DNA of 64,000 nt from Candidatus Allofournierella pullicola (GTDB taxonomy: Bacteria > Bacillota > Clostridia > Oscillospirales > Ruminococcaceae). Shown one piece after another: positions 44,693 through 53,522 of this stretch. The stretch covers positions 1-64,000 of the forward strand of contig DXFW01000037.1 in assembly GCA_019114225.1 (NCBI GenBank). Direction: 5' to 3'. The first letter of the stretch is position 1, and every line of letters starts with the position of its first letter. The notes beneath the pieces are model-generated. The model was not told the DNA's origin, searched no databases, and was given only the letters and a program-made list of their open reading frames with translations. Position numbers and translations under genes: made by a program.

Positions 44693-45691
44693 TTATTTTG
44701 CGATGTAGTATTCGCTGCCCATCACATAGGGGTTATCGGCGCTGTAGGCCACATGGCCGGCCAGGCAGTCCGCCCAGGCCTTGTAGCCCGCGGCCACCAT
44801 GTGCAGGCCGTCGGAGGAGTATTCCGCCACAAGGTCGTCGTTCTCGTCCGCCAGGGCGGAGTAGACGTCCACGAAGTAAACGCCCTTTTCCAGCGCCATG
44901 TTCGCCAGCTTCTCGTTGACCCGCTGGATACGCTCCTTGTAGATCCCGGTGCTGGAATAATCCGACGCCACCGGGGTCATGGTCTGAACATAAATGTCCG
45001 CCTCGGGGGCCGCTTCCCGCAGCAGGTCGATCATCTGGCCGTAGTAGGCGATGAAGCTGTTCTCGGTGGCCTCGTCGTCCCGGGCGGCCAGGGCGTTTGC
45101 GCCGAACATCAGGTAAATGCTCTTCGGGTTCATCTGAGCCGCCACATCCAGCGGCACCGACTCCTCGCTCGTGTTGAAGTCGGTCATCACCACCCGGTTC
45201 ACCACGTCGCCGGGGGTCGCGCCCCGGTAGCCCCGCACGGTGGCCACGCCCTTCACCGGGTTCTCATAAAGGCCCAGGCCCTCGGTGACGCTGTCGCCCA
45301 GGAACAGGGCGGTGGAGAAATAGGTGTTGTCCACCCGGCCGCAGGCGGGCAGGCAGATCTTTTCGTAGGTCATGCCGGTGTAGGTCCAGCCTTCCGCCTG
45401 CTGCACCGGGCCCATGCTGGCGAACTGCACCCCGCCGCCCGTTTCGGTGACGGGATTCTCCATGGGCAGGGGCGCCAGCACGCTGCCCGAAAGGCCGGTG
45501 GTCCCCAGGTCCAGGGTGCTGTCGGCGGCGGGGCCTTCGCCCTTGCCGCTCACGGTCTCGATGGCCCAGGTGATGACCCAGGCCAGGCCCAGCAGCACCA
45601 GCACCGCCAGCGCCAGGCGCAGCCCGCGCCGGGTCTGGCGCCGCCGGCGGCGGGCCATAGTCTCTCTTCGGAATTCACGGTAGTTGGCCAT
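44693..45691 (-). CDS. Membrane-anchored SGNH/GDSL-type hydrolase, copy 2
   Basis: A 332-residue protein: cytosolic basic start NYREFRRETMARRRRRQTRRG, one membrane helix (about 25-45), then an outer SGNH domain. Block I is ALFLGDSVTEG (catalytic Ser), block III-like IYLMFGANAL (Gly and Asn), and the C-terminal DGLHMVAAGYKAWAD gives the Asp-x-x-His pair. Such enzymes remove or add acyl groups on cell-wall sugars or exopolysaccharide. It follows a paralog by 19 bases. Substrate unknown. Confidence 0.87.
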   Translation of the reverse strand: MANYREFRRETMARRRRRQTRRGLRLALAVLVLLGLAWVITWAIETVSGKGEGPAADSTLDLGTTGLSGSVLAPLPMENPVTETGGGVQFASMGPVQQAEGWTYTGMTYEKICLPACGRVDNTYFSTALFLGDSVTEGLGLYENPVKGVATVRGYRGATPGDVVNRVVMTDFNTSEESVPLDVAAQMNPKSIYLMFGANALAARDDEATENSFIAYYGQMIDLLREAAPEADIYVQTMTPVASDYSSTGIYKERIQRVNEKLANMALEKGVYFVDVYSALADENDDLVAEYSSDGLHMVAAGYKAWADCLAGHVAYSADNPYVMGSEYYIAK

Positions 45692-45710
45692 GCCGGCCTC
45701 CTTCTGACAT

Positions 45711-46667
45711 TCAGGCGGTGTGGGTGGCCAGATACTCGGCCATGATGGGATAGGCGTTCTGGTTCAGGTGCACCTTGTCGGCAGCCGCCAGGTCCTCCCG
45801 CAGATCGCCGTTCTCGTCCTGCAGCACCTCATAGATGTTCACGAAATGACAGCCCTTTTCCCGGGCCATCACCGCCAGCTGGGTGTTCACCCGCTGGATC
45901 CGCTCTTTGTAAAGGCCGGGCTGGCTGGCGCCGGGGCGCACCGGGGTGATGGACTGGACATAGATGTCCACCTCGTCGCCCAGGTCGGCCTTGAACATGT
46001 CCAGCATTTGGCCGTAGTAGCTCAGGAAGGACTGCTCGGTGGCCTCGCCGTCCCGCACCAGGGCGTTGGTGCCCAGCAGGATGTAAAGGCGCAGGGGGTT
46101 GGAGTTGATGATGGTGTCGTAGATGTTCTCCTCGCCGCGGCCGGAGGCCTCGCCGGGGTTGGCGGTCTGCTTGTTGACCACGGCGCTGGGGCCAATGCTC
46201 TTGTAGGCGCAGATGAAGGCATGGGCCTTCATGGGAGATTCGTAGATGTTCCAGCCCTGGCTGACGCTGTCGCCCAGGATGGCGGCCCGGTCAAAGAAGC
46301 TGTAGTCCACCGCGGCGTTGGCGCCCACCGCCAGCATGCGGTAATCCGCGCCGGTGATGGTCTGGTCCAGGGTGGGCTCCACGGGGGTGGAGGTGTTCCA
46401 GGTGGCGGCCGGCTCGCTGGCGCCGGAGGCGGAGCCGCTCTCGGGAGAGGAAGCGGGCTGCGAAGCGCCGGAGGCCGGGGCGGACCCGGAGGTCACCAGC
46501 TGCCCGCCGTCGGGCGTCCAGCCCGCGCCGGTGAGCACAGTGTACAGCGCAAAGAACGCCACCCCGCACACGGCGGCGGCAGCGACGATCAGCAGCGACA
46601 GACGCAGGATGAATTTGCGCCGGCGGCGGCGTTTCACCTGCTCGCGGAATTCCCGGTAGGTTGCCAT
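45711..46667 (-). CDS. Membrane-anchored SGNH/GDSL-type hydrolase, copy 1
   Basis: A 318-residue paralog of the next gene, with the same layout: ATYREFREQVKRRRRRKF, membrane helix (about 18-40), a Ser/Ala/Gly/Pro-rich linker (about 55-90), then the hydrolase domain with AAILGDSVSQGW (Ser), LYILLGTNAL (Gly, Asn) and a C-terminal KVHLNQNAYPIMAE. The last block has KVHL where copy 2 has DGLH, so the Asp of the Asp-x-x-His pair may be shifted (AADKVH). The ATG at 46667 follows GGGAGAGAAG. Confidence 0.85.
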   Translation of the reverse strand: MATYREFREQVKRRRRRKFILRLSLLIVAAAAVCGVAFFALYTVLTGAGWTPDGGQLVTSGSAPASGASQPASSPESGSASGASEPAATWNTSTPVEPTLDQTITGADYRMLAVGANAAVDYSFFDRAAILGDSVSQGWNIYESPMKAHAFICAYKSIGPSAVVNKQTANPGEASGRGEENIYDTIINSNPLRLYILLGTNALVRDGEATEQSFLSYYGQMLDMFKADLGDEVDIYVQSITPVRPGASQPGLYKERIQRVNTQLAVMAREKGCHFVNIYEVLQDENGDLREDLAAADKVHLNQNAYPIMAEYLATHTA

Positions 46668-46705
46668 CTTCTCTCCCTCTTTGTTCAAAACGGTATACAC
46701 AGGGT

Positions 46706-46734
46706 ATTATACCCCAGCGGCAGGCCCCGCGCAA
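46706..46734 (-). promoter_or_regulatory. Promoter of the SGNH hydrolase pair
   Basis: TTGCGC, 17 bases, TATAAT on the minus strand, 39 bases before the ATG. Confidence 0.7.
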
Positions 46735-46847
46735 GCAAGGCCACAGAAAATTCACAGTCTCTTATACAATAACAGTATTTTCCCCAAAGGGGCAGAATAT
46801 GCCGCCCCCTGCCGTCCATATTCTATATACGAACGGACCCGGGGCGG

Positions 46848-47714
46848 TTATTTCACGCCGGCGGGCTCCGGGGCGTTTTCGCCGCGCTTTTTGGCGCCGG
46901 CCAGGTTGTAGAACAAAAGGCCGCCCAGCACCACCGCAATGCCCAGAAGGCTGGCGGGGCTCACCTTTTCGCCCCAGAACAGCGCCACCCACACCGGGTT
47001 CAGCACCGGCTCGGTCATGCAGACCAGATTCGCCGCCACCGGCGCGGTGGTGGCAAGGCCCCGGGCCATGAGGATGTAGGCCGCGCCTACCTGCACCGCG
47101 CCCATCAGAACGATGGCCGCCCAGCTTCCGACATTGAGGTTCGGCTCGGTGACCAGCCAGGGCAGCCCCACGGCAAAGCCCATCACCTGGCTGAAGAAAT
47201 AGCTGGAAAAGCTGTCCGCCCCGGGGAACATGTTCACCATGAACACCACGGCGTAGCAGCTGGCGGCGGCCACCGCCAGCACGTTGCCCGCCATGCCGCC
47301 CGCCTCCAGGCTGCCCGCAAAGCAGCAGGCCATGCCGGCAAACACCACGCAGCAGGCCGTCAGGTCCAGCCGCCGGGGCTTCTGCTTGAAGAACACCCAC
47401 AGATAGAGCAGGATGAACACGGGACTGGTGTACTGCAGCACCACCGCGTTGGCGGCGGTGGTGAGCCGGGTGGAAAGGGTGTAGCACACGTTGCAGGCGG
47501 TAATGCACGCCGCGCACCCCAGCACCGTGCGGTTCACCCGCACGGGCATGCCCATGGCTTTCATATAGCCGAAGGTGACCATGGCTGCAAACAGGTTGCG
47601 CCCGCTGTTCACCGCCATGGCGTTCCAGGGAATGGCCTTGATCATCAGCCCGCCGAAGCTCATCAGCACGGCCGCCGCCAGCACCAGAAAAACACCGTTT
47701 TTTTGCCTTTTCAT
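46848..47714 (-). CDS. EamA/DMT family transporter (ten helices)
   Basis: A 288-residue full-length exporter of the drug/metabolite superfamily with two EamA repeats. Repeat 1 opens NGVFLVLAAAVLMSFGGLMIKAI and closes VFILLYLWVFFKQKPRRLDL; repeat 2 opens GNVLAVAAASCYAVVFMVN and closes PVWVALFWGEKVSPASLLGIAVV. Unlike the gene at 5700 it is complete. Substrate unknown. It has its own promoter, divergent from the DegV gene. Only a weak AT-rich inverted repeat (about 46794-46821) follows its stop. Confidence 0.9.
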   Translation of the reverse strand: MKRQKNGVFLVLAAAVLMSFGGLMIKAIPWNAMAVNSGRNLFAAMVTFGYMKAMGMPVRVNRTVLGCAACITACNVCYTLSTRLTTAANAVVLQYTSPVFILLYLWVFFKQKPRRLDLTACCVVFAGMACCFAGSLEAGGMAGNVLAVAAASCYAVVFMVNMFPGADSFSSYFFSQVMGFAVGLPWLVTEPNLNVGSWAAIVLMGAVQVGAAYILMARGLATTAPVAANLVCMTEPVLNPVWVALFWGEKVSPASLLGIAVVLGGLLFYNLAGAKKRGENAPEPAGVK

Positions 47715-47782
47715 TCCCTGTTTCCTCCCCTTTCGGCCCCTGCCGCCTTCCCTTGCGGAGGCCGGAGCCGCAATGCTTTATC

Positions 47783-47811
47783 ATTGTAACGCAGAAGGGC
47801 CGGTTTGTCAC
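47783..47811 (-). promoter_or_regulatory. Promoter of the EamA transporter gene
   Basis: GTGACA, 17 bases, TACAAT on the minus strand, about 70 bases before the ATG. Confidence 0.55.
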
Positions 47812-47831
47812 GGGATTTTGCGTGTTTTCCC

Positions 47832-47860
47832 TTGACGGGGCACCCCCGCGCTGGTACAAT
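47832..47860 (+). promoter_or_regulatory. Promoter of the DegV gene
   Basis: TTGACG, 17 bases, TACAAT; 70 bases before the ATG. Confidence 0.7.
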
Positions 47861-47929
47861 GAGGATAGATGTAGTTTTTAATACCAGATGGGCCGCACGC
47901 GGTCCTTCCGTAAAAAGGAGATATGCCCT

Positions 47930-48769
47930 ATGTCCTGGATGATCGTCAGCGATTCCTCCTGCGAACTGCGCAGCCTGGAGAACCCCGCCCCCGGCCTCAG
48001 CTTTGCCACCGTGCCCCTGAAGATCCGGGTGGGCGAGCGGGAATTTGTGGACAATTCCGCCCTGGACGTGGACGCCATGATCGACGCCATGCACAACTAC
48101 AACGGCGCCGCCACCACCGCCTGCCCCAGCCCCGAAGAATGGGCGGAAAAGTTCATGCAGGCGGACGATGTTCTGGCCATCACCATCAGCAGCAGCCTGT
48201 CCGGCAGCTACAACAGCGCCATGGTGGCCCGGGAGATGGTTCTGGAAAGCCACCCGGACAAGAAGATCCATGTGCTGGACAGCCTGTCCACCGGCGGCGA
48301 GATGGCGCTGGCCATCTGGAAGGCCAACGAACTGGTGGCCTCCGGCCTGTCCTTTGACGAAGTGGTGCGGGAGTGGGAGATCTGGTTCCAGGGCCGTCAG
48401 GTGCTGTTTGCCCTGGCCAGCTTCGACAATCTGGTGAAGAACGGCCGCCTGAGCCGTCTGGCGGGCTTTATGGCCGGCGTGATGAACATGCGCGCGGTGG
48501 GCCGCGGCAGCGACGACGGCAAGCTGGAAATGCTGCACAAGACCCGCGGCGAGACCCGCATGCTGGCCCTGCTGCTGGAAGAGATGGATCACCGGGGCTA
48601 CCAGGGTCTGGAGCCTGTGGTCATCAGCCACTGCCAGACCGAGCGGGCCGCTCTGCTTTTGAAAAACGGCATTGAGAAGAAGTGGCCGGGCGCCAAAGTG
48701 GTGGTGCTGCCCTGCAGCGGCCTGACCAGCTTCTACGCCGAGACCGGCGGCATCATCGTGGGGTACTGA
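47930..48769 (+). CDS. DegV family fatty-acid-binding protein
   Basis: A 279-residue two-domain DegV (FakB-like) protein. FakB proteins bind a fatty acid and present it to the kinase FakA. Motifs: IVSDSSCEL at the start, VPLKIRVGEREFVDN, TTACPSPEEWAEKF and ITISSSLSGSYNSA (ligand carboxylate site), and late LTSFYAETGGIIVGY. The ATG at 47930 has AAAAGGAG 11 bases upstream. The phosphoesterase gene follows two bases later. Confidence 0.92.
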   Translation: MSWMIVSDSSCELRSLENPAPGLSFATVPLKIRVGEREFVDNSALDVDAMIDAMHNYNGAATTACPSPEEWAEKFMQADDVLAITISSSLSGSYNSAMVAREMVLESHPDKKIHVLDSLSTGGEMALAIWKANELVASGLSFDEVVREWEIWFQGRQVLFALASFDNLVKNGRLSRLAGFMAGVMNMRAVGRGSDDGKLEMLHKTRGETRMLALLLEEMDHRGYQGLEPVVISHCQTERAALLLKNGIEKKWPGAKVVVLPCSGLTSFYAETGGIIVGY

Positions 48770-48771
48770 CC

Positions 48772-49584
48772 ATGAAACACGACCGGGCGCGCAGTGCCGC
48801 GCTGCTGGCCGGCGCGGCGGGCCTCACCGCCGCCGGGCTGGGCCTCGCCTTTTACGCCGCGCGGCTGGAGCCCCAGCGGCTGGCCGTCACCCGTCCGCCG
48901 CTGGAAAAACGGCCCCCGCTGCGAACGGTCTTTTTCAGCGACCTGCACGTCGGCCCCATGGTTCCGCCCCAGCGGCTGGAGGCGGTGGTGGACCGGATCA
49001 ACGCCCTGAGACCCGACCTTGTGCTTTTTGGCGGGGACTTCTTCGCCAAATTTCTGCGGGACGCCTGGGCCCTGCCCTTTCCCGAACTGGCCCGGCAGCT
49101 GAGCCGTATCCGCGCGCCCAAAGGCAAGTACGCGGTGCTGGGCAACCACGACCTGCGGGAAGGCGCGCGCCCCTTCTTTGAACAGCTGTTTGAGGCGGGC
49201 GGCTTCACCGTTTTGTGGGACGAGATCGTCAGCCCCGCGCCGGGAGTCACCATCTGCGGCCTTTCGCCCTATTCCGACGGGCGGGTGCTGCGGGGCATGC
49301 CCGCCAGCGGCTGGCGCGTGTGCCTGTGCCACATGCCGGACAAAGCCCGCTATCTGCCGCTGAAAAGGGCCGACCTCATGCTCAGCGGCCACAGCCACGC
49401 CGGGCAGGTGCGGCTGCCGGTGCTCACCCGTCTCATCCTGCCCCCCGGAGGCAAGTTCTATCCCTACGGTCTCTACCGGCCCCAGGGGCCGGGAGCGGCC
49501 CAGCTGTATGTGAGCCGGGGCATTGGCATGAGCGGCGTGCCCTTCCGCTTTCTGGCGCCGCCGGAACTGGTGGTGCTGAGCTGA
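48772..49584 (+). CDS. Membrane-anchored metallophosphoesterase (YaeI-like)
   Basis: A 270-residue calcineurin-like phosphoesterase with an N-terminal membrane helix (about 9-27). Metal motifs in order: FFSDLHVGPM (Asp-x-His), LFGGDFF (Gly-Asp), LGNHDLR (Gly-Asn-His-Asp), LCHMPD and LSGHSHAGQVRLP (Gly-His-x-His). This is the YaeI/UDP-pyrophosphatase-like family that acts on phosphoesters near the membrane. Translated close behind degV. Confidence 0.92.
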   Translation: MKHDRARSAALLAGAAGLTAAGLGLAFYAARLEPQRLAVTRPPLEKRPPLRTVFFSDLHVGPMVPPQRLEAVVDRINALRPDLVLFGGDFFAKFLRDAWALPFPELARQLSRIRAPKGKYAVLGNHDLREGARPFFEQLFEAGGFTVLWDEIVSPAPGVTICGLSPYSDGRVLRGMPASGWRVCLCHMPDKARYLPLKRADLMLSGHSHAGQVRLPVLTRLILPPGGKFYPYGLYRPQGPGAAQLYVSRGIGMSGVPFRFLAPPELVVLS

Positions 49585-49599
49585 ATTTTCAACGACCCC

Positions 49600-49633
49600 T
49601 CCGGGGCCCTGCCAAGGCCCCGGATCTTTTTTT
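49600..49633 (+). terminator. Terminator after the metallophosphoesterase gene
   Basis: CCGGGGCC / GGCCCCGG stem followed by ATCTTTTTTT. Confidence 0.85.
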
Positions 49634-49717
49634 GCCAAAAAAGTGAACCGCCGCCCCTTTGGCGACGATCACCAAGCGAAACAGACGCCTGGATCACACA
49701 AAAAGGAGGTGAGCCGC

Positions 49718-50251
49718 GTGCAGGCTTGTCAGGTGGAACAGCTTCTGGCTGACTACGGAACAGAAATTTACCGCTACTGCCGGCGGCTCGCCGGGTTCGG
49801 GCCGGACGGCGAGGACCTCTACCAGCAGACCTTTCTGCGGCTGCTGGAGACGGACCTTACCCCGGACGCGGGCCGCAGCCCCCGGGCGCTGCTCTACAGC
49901 GTGGCTACCGGTGTGTGGCGCAACGAATCCCGCAAGCGAAGCCGCCGGGCAGCCATCGCCCGGCCGGTGGAGCTGGACGGGGACGACCCGCCGCCCCTTG
50001 CCGGAGGCGAGGAGCCGGAAGCGGCAGCCCTGGCGGCCGCGGAAACAAAGGCTCTGACCGCGGCGGTGGAGCGCCTGCCGGACAAATACCGGGCGGCGGT
50101 GCTGCTGGCCTACGGGGCCGAACTTCCGCTGGAAGAAGTGGCCCGGATCGAAAAGCTGCCCAAGGGCACGGTGAAAAGCCGGCTGCACAAGGCCCGTCTG
50201 CTGCTGAAAAAGGAAATGGAGGCGAGAGGCTATGGACGAGAAGAACTTTGA
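49718..50251 (+). CDS. ECF-type RNA polymerase sigma factor (second unit)
   Basis: A 177-residue sigma factor. Region 2: QLLADYGTEIYRYCRRLAGFG, DGEDLYQQTFLRLLE; region 4: LPDKYRAAVLLAYGAELPLEEVARIEKLPKGTVKSRLHKARLLLK. The start is a GTG at 49718, eight bases after AAAAGGAGG; there is no ATG nearby. It overlaps the next gene by 20 bases. It shares little sequence with the sigma factor at 21038 and probably has separate targets. Confidence 0.92.
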   Translation: MQACQVEQLLADYGTEIYRYCRRLAGFGPDGEDLYQQTFLRLLETDLTPDAGRSPRALLYSVATGVWRNESRKRSRRAAIARPVELDGDDPPPLAGGEEPEAAALAAAETKALTAAVERLPDKYRAAVLLAYGAELPLEEVARIEKLPKGTVKSRLHKARLLLKKEMEARGYGREEL

Positions 50252-50600
50252 CCGGCGGCTGACCGCCGCCCTGCAAACGGGCGAAGAGCCGGGCGCTGAG
50301 CTGAACGCCGTTTTGAAAGCCCGCCTTTACCAAAAAGAGCGGGAGCTGCAAAGTCGCCCCGCCGCCCGCCGCCTCTCGCTGTGGTGGCTGCCCATGACCG
50401 CGAACCTTTTTGTCTGCGGAGTGCCCGCCCTCATCTTCGCTTTGCCCATCATGCCGTTGGCGGCCCATCTGGCCGCTTTCGCCCTGGGCTGGCTGGCGGT
50501 GGGGGGCGTGGTGATGACCTTTGTGGGCCTCAAATGCTCCGACCTGAAAGAACAACTCACCCTGGAACTGCCTCAAAAAGGCAGAAAGGAGATGTCTTAA
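50232..50600 (+). CDS. Small membrane protein, probable anti-sigma partner
   Basis: A 122-residue protein: cytosolic N-terminus (1-48, DEKNFDRRLTAALQTGEEPGAELNAVL), two hydrophobic helices (about 55-95), and a short charged tail (KCSDLKEQLTLELPQKGRKE). Overlapping the end of the sigma gene suggests that it binds and holds that factor. No zinc motif is present. The family is not recognised. Confidence 0.7.
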   Translation: MDEKNFDRRLTAALQTGEEPGAELNAVLKARLYQKERELQSRPAARRLSLWWLPMTANLFVCGVPALIFALPIMPLAAHLAAFALGWLAVGGVVMTFVGLKCSDLKEQLTLELPQKGRKEMS

Positions 50601-51419
50601 ATGGCAGTCATGCCTTTGATCCTCGTTTGCGGCGCCCTTGCGCTGGCGGGCCTGCTGGCCCTGGCCTTCACGGTGCTCAGCTGCGTCTGGCTCTACCGGG
50701 ACAGCCGCCTTCACGGCCAGCCTCCCGCCCTGTGGGTGCTGCTGGCGGTGTTCGCCGGCCCCATCATCGCCCTGCTGCTCTACTTCATCTTCGGCCGCAA
50801 ACAGCCGCTGGAGCCCTGTGAGAGCTGCGGCTCTCCCCTCACCCGGGCGGACCGCTTCTGCTCCGCCTGCGGCGCGGCCAACAGCCGCTACGGCGAGCCT
50901 GCCCCCAAGGCCAAACTGGGCGCGCTGGGCAAAGCGGCCGTCGCCTGCGGCCTTGTCAGTGTGGTGTGCATGGCGGGTCTGCTGGCGGGCATGTTCGTCT
51001 TCGCCTTTTCCGCGGGCAGCACCCCCCTTGTGACCACCGAAGGCGCCGCCATCGTGGCGAGCCTGCCCATCGAAAGCGCCATGGACGTGAACAGCGGCTG
51101 GGTCATCATGAGCACCCAAGGCCACCGCAATGGGGTGTGGACCTTCTCCATGAGCAAGACCAGCGACGGCTACCATAAGTCCGGCCGCTTTTCGCTGGAC
51201 GACCCCACCGGCCGCATCCTGGCGGTGGACGTGACCTGCGAGGGCGAGACGCTGGAACTGGACTTCATCCAGAACGGCGAGACAGTGCGCACCGAGACCA
51301 TCAGCGGCGCCGACGGCGTGCAGTACTTCTCCCTTGCCGACCTTGCCCCCGGCGAGGTGAAGCTGCGGGTGGTGAACCACGGCGCCACCGACATCAGCGG
51401 ACGGATCTGGGTGGAATAA
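50601..51419 (+). CDS. Membrane zinc-ribbon protein of the sigma unit
   Basis: A 272-residue protein beginning at the base after the preceding stop. Two helices (about 5-30 and 43-64) resemble a phospholipase-D-nuclease N-terminal domain, followed by a zinc ribbon CESCG...FCSACG (Cys73, 76, 87, 90), a third helix (about 107-135) and an outer beta-rich domain (140-272) ending HGATDISGRIWVE. It may be a membrane sensor or effector of the sigma unit. Function not known. Confidence 0.72.
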   Translation: MAVMPLILVCGALALAGLLALAFTVLSCVWLYRDSRLHGQPPALWVLLAVFAGPIIALLLYFIFGRKQPLEPCESCGSPLTRADRFCSACGAANSRYGEPAPKAKLGALGKAAVACGLVSVVCMAGLLAGMFVFAFSAGSTPLVTTEGAAIVASLPIESAMDVNSGWVIMSTQGHRNGVWTFSMSKTSDGYHKSGRFSLDDPTGRILAVDVTCEGETLELDFIQNGETVRTETISGADGVQYFSLADLAPGEVKLRVVNHGATDISGRIWVE

Positions 51420-51425
51420 CAAAGC

Positions 51426-51463
51426 AAAAAGAGGAGCGGACGGCAGGTCCGCTCCTCTTTTTT
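51426..51463. terminator. Bidirectional terminator between the sigma unit and the CCA enzyme gene
   Basis: AAAAAGAGGAGCGGAC / GTCCGCTCCTCTTTTT perfect stem with five-base loop. Confidence 0.93.
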
Positions 51464-52797
51464 CATCTCTTTTGCTGCCGGGCCCAGGCCAGCAGGGCCG
51501 CCGGATGGTTTTCCACCCGGCCCTCGATGACCTCGTTCAGCGCGGCTCCCAGCAGCCGCCCCATCCGCGGGCCCGCACGGCAGACTCCGGCGTTCATCAG
51601 GTCCGAGCCTTTCAGCGCCAGCTGGTCCAGACGCACGCAGTCGTCCCGGCGGTGGGCCTCCCGCGCCAGCCGCTCAAAGCGGGCCACCTCTTCCAGGCGG
51701 CGCCGGATGACCGGCGCGTCGGCATGGGCCAGAAGGTCTGCCCGCTTCACGGCGATCAGGTCCTCCAGCGTGGGCCAGCCCCAGCGGCCCAGCCAGCGGC
51801 GCACGCCGGGGGTATCCTGGGGCAGCGGGGTATCGTGCCAGCGCACCAGCGGCTGCACCCCCTGCAACAGCCGTCCGGGGGCCTTCAGGTCCGCAAGCAC
51901 CTGCTTTGCCAGCGCCGCCCCCCTGGCCGCGTGGCCGGGGGCGTGACCGAACCCCTCCCGGTCCAGCACAAAACAGTCCGGTTTTGCCAGGTCGTGGAGC
52001 AGCAGCGCCCAGCGCACGTTCCGCCGGGGCGGGGCCAGAGCCACCGCGCGGGTGATGTGGTCCCACAGGTCCCGGTCGTGGCGGGGGCTGCGCAGGTCAA
52101 ACTCCAGGCAGGGCCCCACGGCGGGGATGTCCCGGGCCAGGATGTCTCCGCATTCCGCCAGCACCCGCCCCGCGCCGGGGCCCAGGAGCAGTTTGTCCAG
52201 TTCGGTGAACACCCGCTCGGCGCTCACCCGGCAGAGAGTGGGCGCGGCGGCGCGGGCGGCGGCCAGGGTGGCCGGCTCGACGGAGAAATCCAGGCAGGCG
52301 GCAAAGCGCAGCGCCCGCAGAATGCGCAGCGCGTCCTCCTCAAAGCGGGCCGCGGGCTCGCCCACGCAGCGGATGACCTTCGCCTGCAGGTCCGCCCGCC
52401 CTCCGAAGGGGTCCACAATGCCCCCTTCGTCCAGCGCCATGGCGTTCACGGTGAAGTCCCGCCGGGCCAGGTCCTCTTTGAGGTCCGCCACAAAGCGCAC
52501 CCCGTCGGGGCGGCGGTGGTCGGAATATCCCCCTTCCACCCGGAAGGTGGTCACCTCCACCGGGCCGCCCGCGGTGAGCACCGTCACGGTGCCGTGGGCA
52601 ATGCCGGTGTCCGCCGTGCGCCAGCGGGGCGCGGCGCAGGCTTTCACCTGCTCAGGACGGGCGCTGGTGCACACATCCCAGTCGCCGGGAACACGGCCCA
52701 AAAGGCTGTCCCGCACGCAGCCGCCCACCGGGCAGGCCACAAAGCCCCCGGCGCGCAGCGCGGCCAGCAGCTGTTGCACATGGGCCGGCACTTCCAT
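51463..52797 (-). CDS. cca: CCA tRNA nucleotidyltransferase with HD domain
   Basis: A 444-residue class II nucleotidyltransferase that adds or repairs the 3' CCA of tRNA. Head: VGGCVRDSLLGRVPGDWDVCTSA, with Gly-Gly and the metal pair Asp-x-Asp; then RRDFTVNAMAL, DPFGGRADLQAKVIR and EDALRILRALRFA. An HD-type domain with LLLHDLAKPDC follows. The C-terminal part (RAGPRMGRLLGAALNEVIEG) is the usual tRNA-binding tail. Could be polyA polymerase-like, but the motif set favours CCA addition. GGAAAGGAGGGG precedes the ATG. Confidence 0.9.
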   Translation of the reverse strand: MEVPAHVQQLLAALRAGGFVACPVGGCVRDSLLGRVPGDWDVCTSARPEQVKACAAPRWRTADTGIAHGTVTVLTAGGPVEVTTFRVEGGYSDHRRPDGVRFVADLKEDLARRDFTVNAMALDEGGIVDPFGGRADLQAKVIRCVGEPAARFEEDALRILRALRFAACLDFSVEPATLAAARAAAPTLCRVSAERVFTELDKLLLGPGAGRVLAECGDILARDIPAVGPCLEFDLRSPRHDRDLWDHITRAVALAPPRRNVRWALLLHDLAKPDCFVLDREGFGHAPGHAARGAALAKQVLADLKAPGRLLQGVQPLVRWHDTPLPQDTPGVRRWLGRWGWPTLEDLIAVKRADLLAHADAPVIRRRLEEVARFERLAREAHRRDDCVRLDQLALKGSDLMNAGVCRAGPRMGRLLGAALNEVIEGRVENHPAALLAWARQQKR

Positions 52798-52825
52798 CCC
52801 GCGCCCCTCCTTTCCAGAAATGATC

Positions 52826-53518
52826 TTACTCAAGCCGCCCGGTGCGGAACATCCAGTAGGCAATGCCGATGGCCATGCCGCCGCTGACCAGGATGAGGAA
52901 CGAGACGCTGCCGATCAGGCTGGGCACCACCACGAACAGCACGCACATAAAGGCCAGGGGCACCACCGCCAGCTTGAGGCTCTTGGAAAAGTACTTGAAG
53001 GCCAGCGCGCCGAACAGGGCGGGAATGACGTTGTTGAAGGCGGGGGCCAGGGCCGGGTTTTCCAGCACCGGACGCAGAGGCACCAGGCACAGCACGCCCA
53101 CCGCCAGCACCACCGTGGTCACCAGGCTGCTGGTGGCCACCGACAGGGTGGAGACGATGTCGTTTTCCGGCGTGCCCACCTGAGTGCCGCAGATCTCGCG
53201 GGCGTTCACCGCGCAGGGCAGCTTCAGGTTGATGACGTTGCCGGTGATAAAGGTGAGGTAGCTGGCGCCCGAGCCCAGCATGGGCGAATAGACCAGGAAT
53301 TCCACCACGCCGCTGGTCCAATAGATCAGCGCCACCTGAGCAAAGCCCACGCCGAAAGCGGTCCAGTCGGGGGAGGCGTTCAGCACCCAGCCCATGGCCA
53401 TGGGCACCGCCAGCAGCAGCAGGATGGCCGCCACCGTGCCCAGCCGGCCCAGCAGATGGGTGGACGCCTCGTAACGGTCGTAGTATTCGTTTTTCTGCAC
53501 TTCGTTCATTTCGTCCAC
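52826..53518 (-). CDS. Membrane protein paired with DUF5058 (unrecognised)
   Basis: A 230-residue protein with a charged N-terminus (DEMNEVQKNEYYDRYEAS) and about seven helices. Between helices lies a polar conserved-looking stretch GSGASYLTFITGNVINLKLPCAVNAREICG, with TGTPENDIVSTLSV soon after, the sort of loops that form a transport path. It is four bases after the DUF5058 gene and is regularly beside it in gut Firmicutes (from memory). A two-component transporter is plausible. Confidence 0.75.
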   Translation of the reverse strand: MDEMNEVQKNEYYDRYEASTHLLGRLGTVAAILLLLAVPMAMGWVLNASPDWTAFGVGFAQVALIYWTSGVVEFLVYSPMLGSGASYLTFITGNVINLKLPCAVNAREICGTQVGTPENDIVSTLSVATSSLVTTVVLAVGVLCLVPLRPVLENPALAPAFNNVIPALFGALAFKYFSKSLKLAVVPLAFMCVLFVVVPSLIGSVSFLILVSGGMAIGIAYWMFRTGRLE

Positions 53519-53522
53519 CTCC

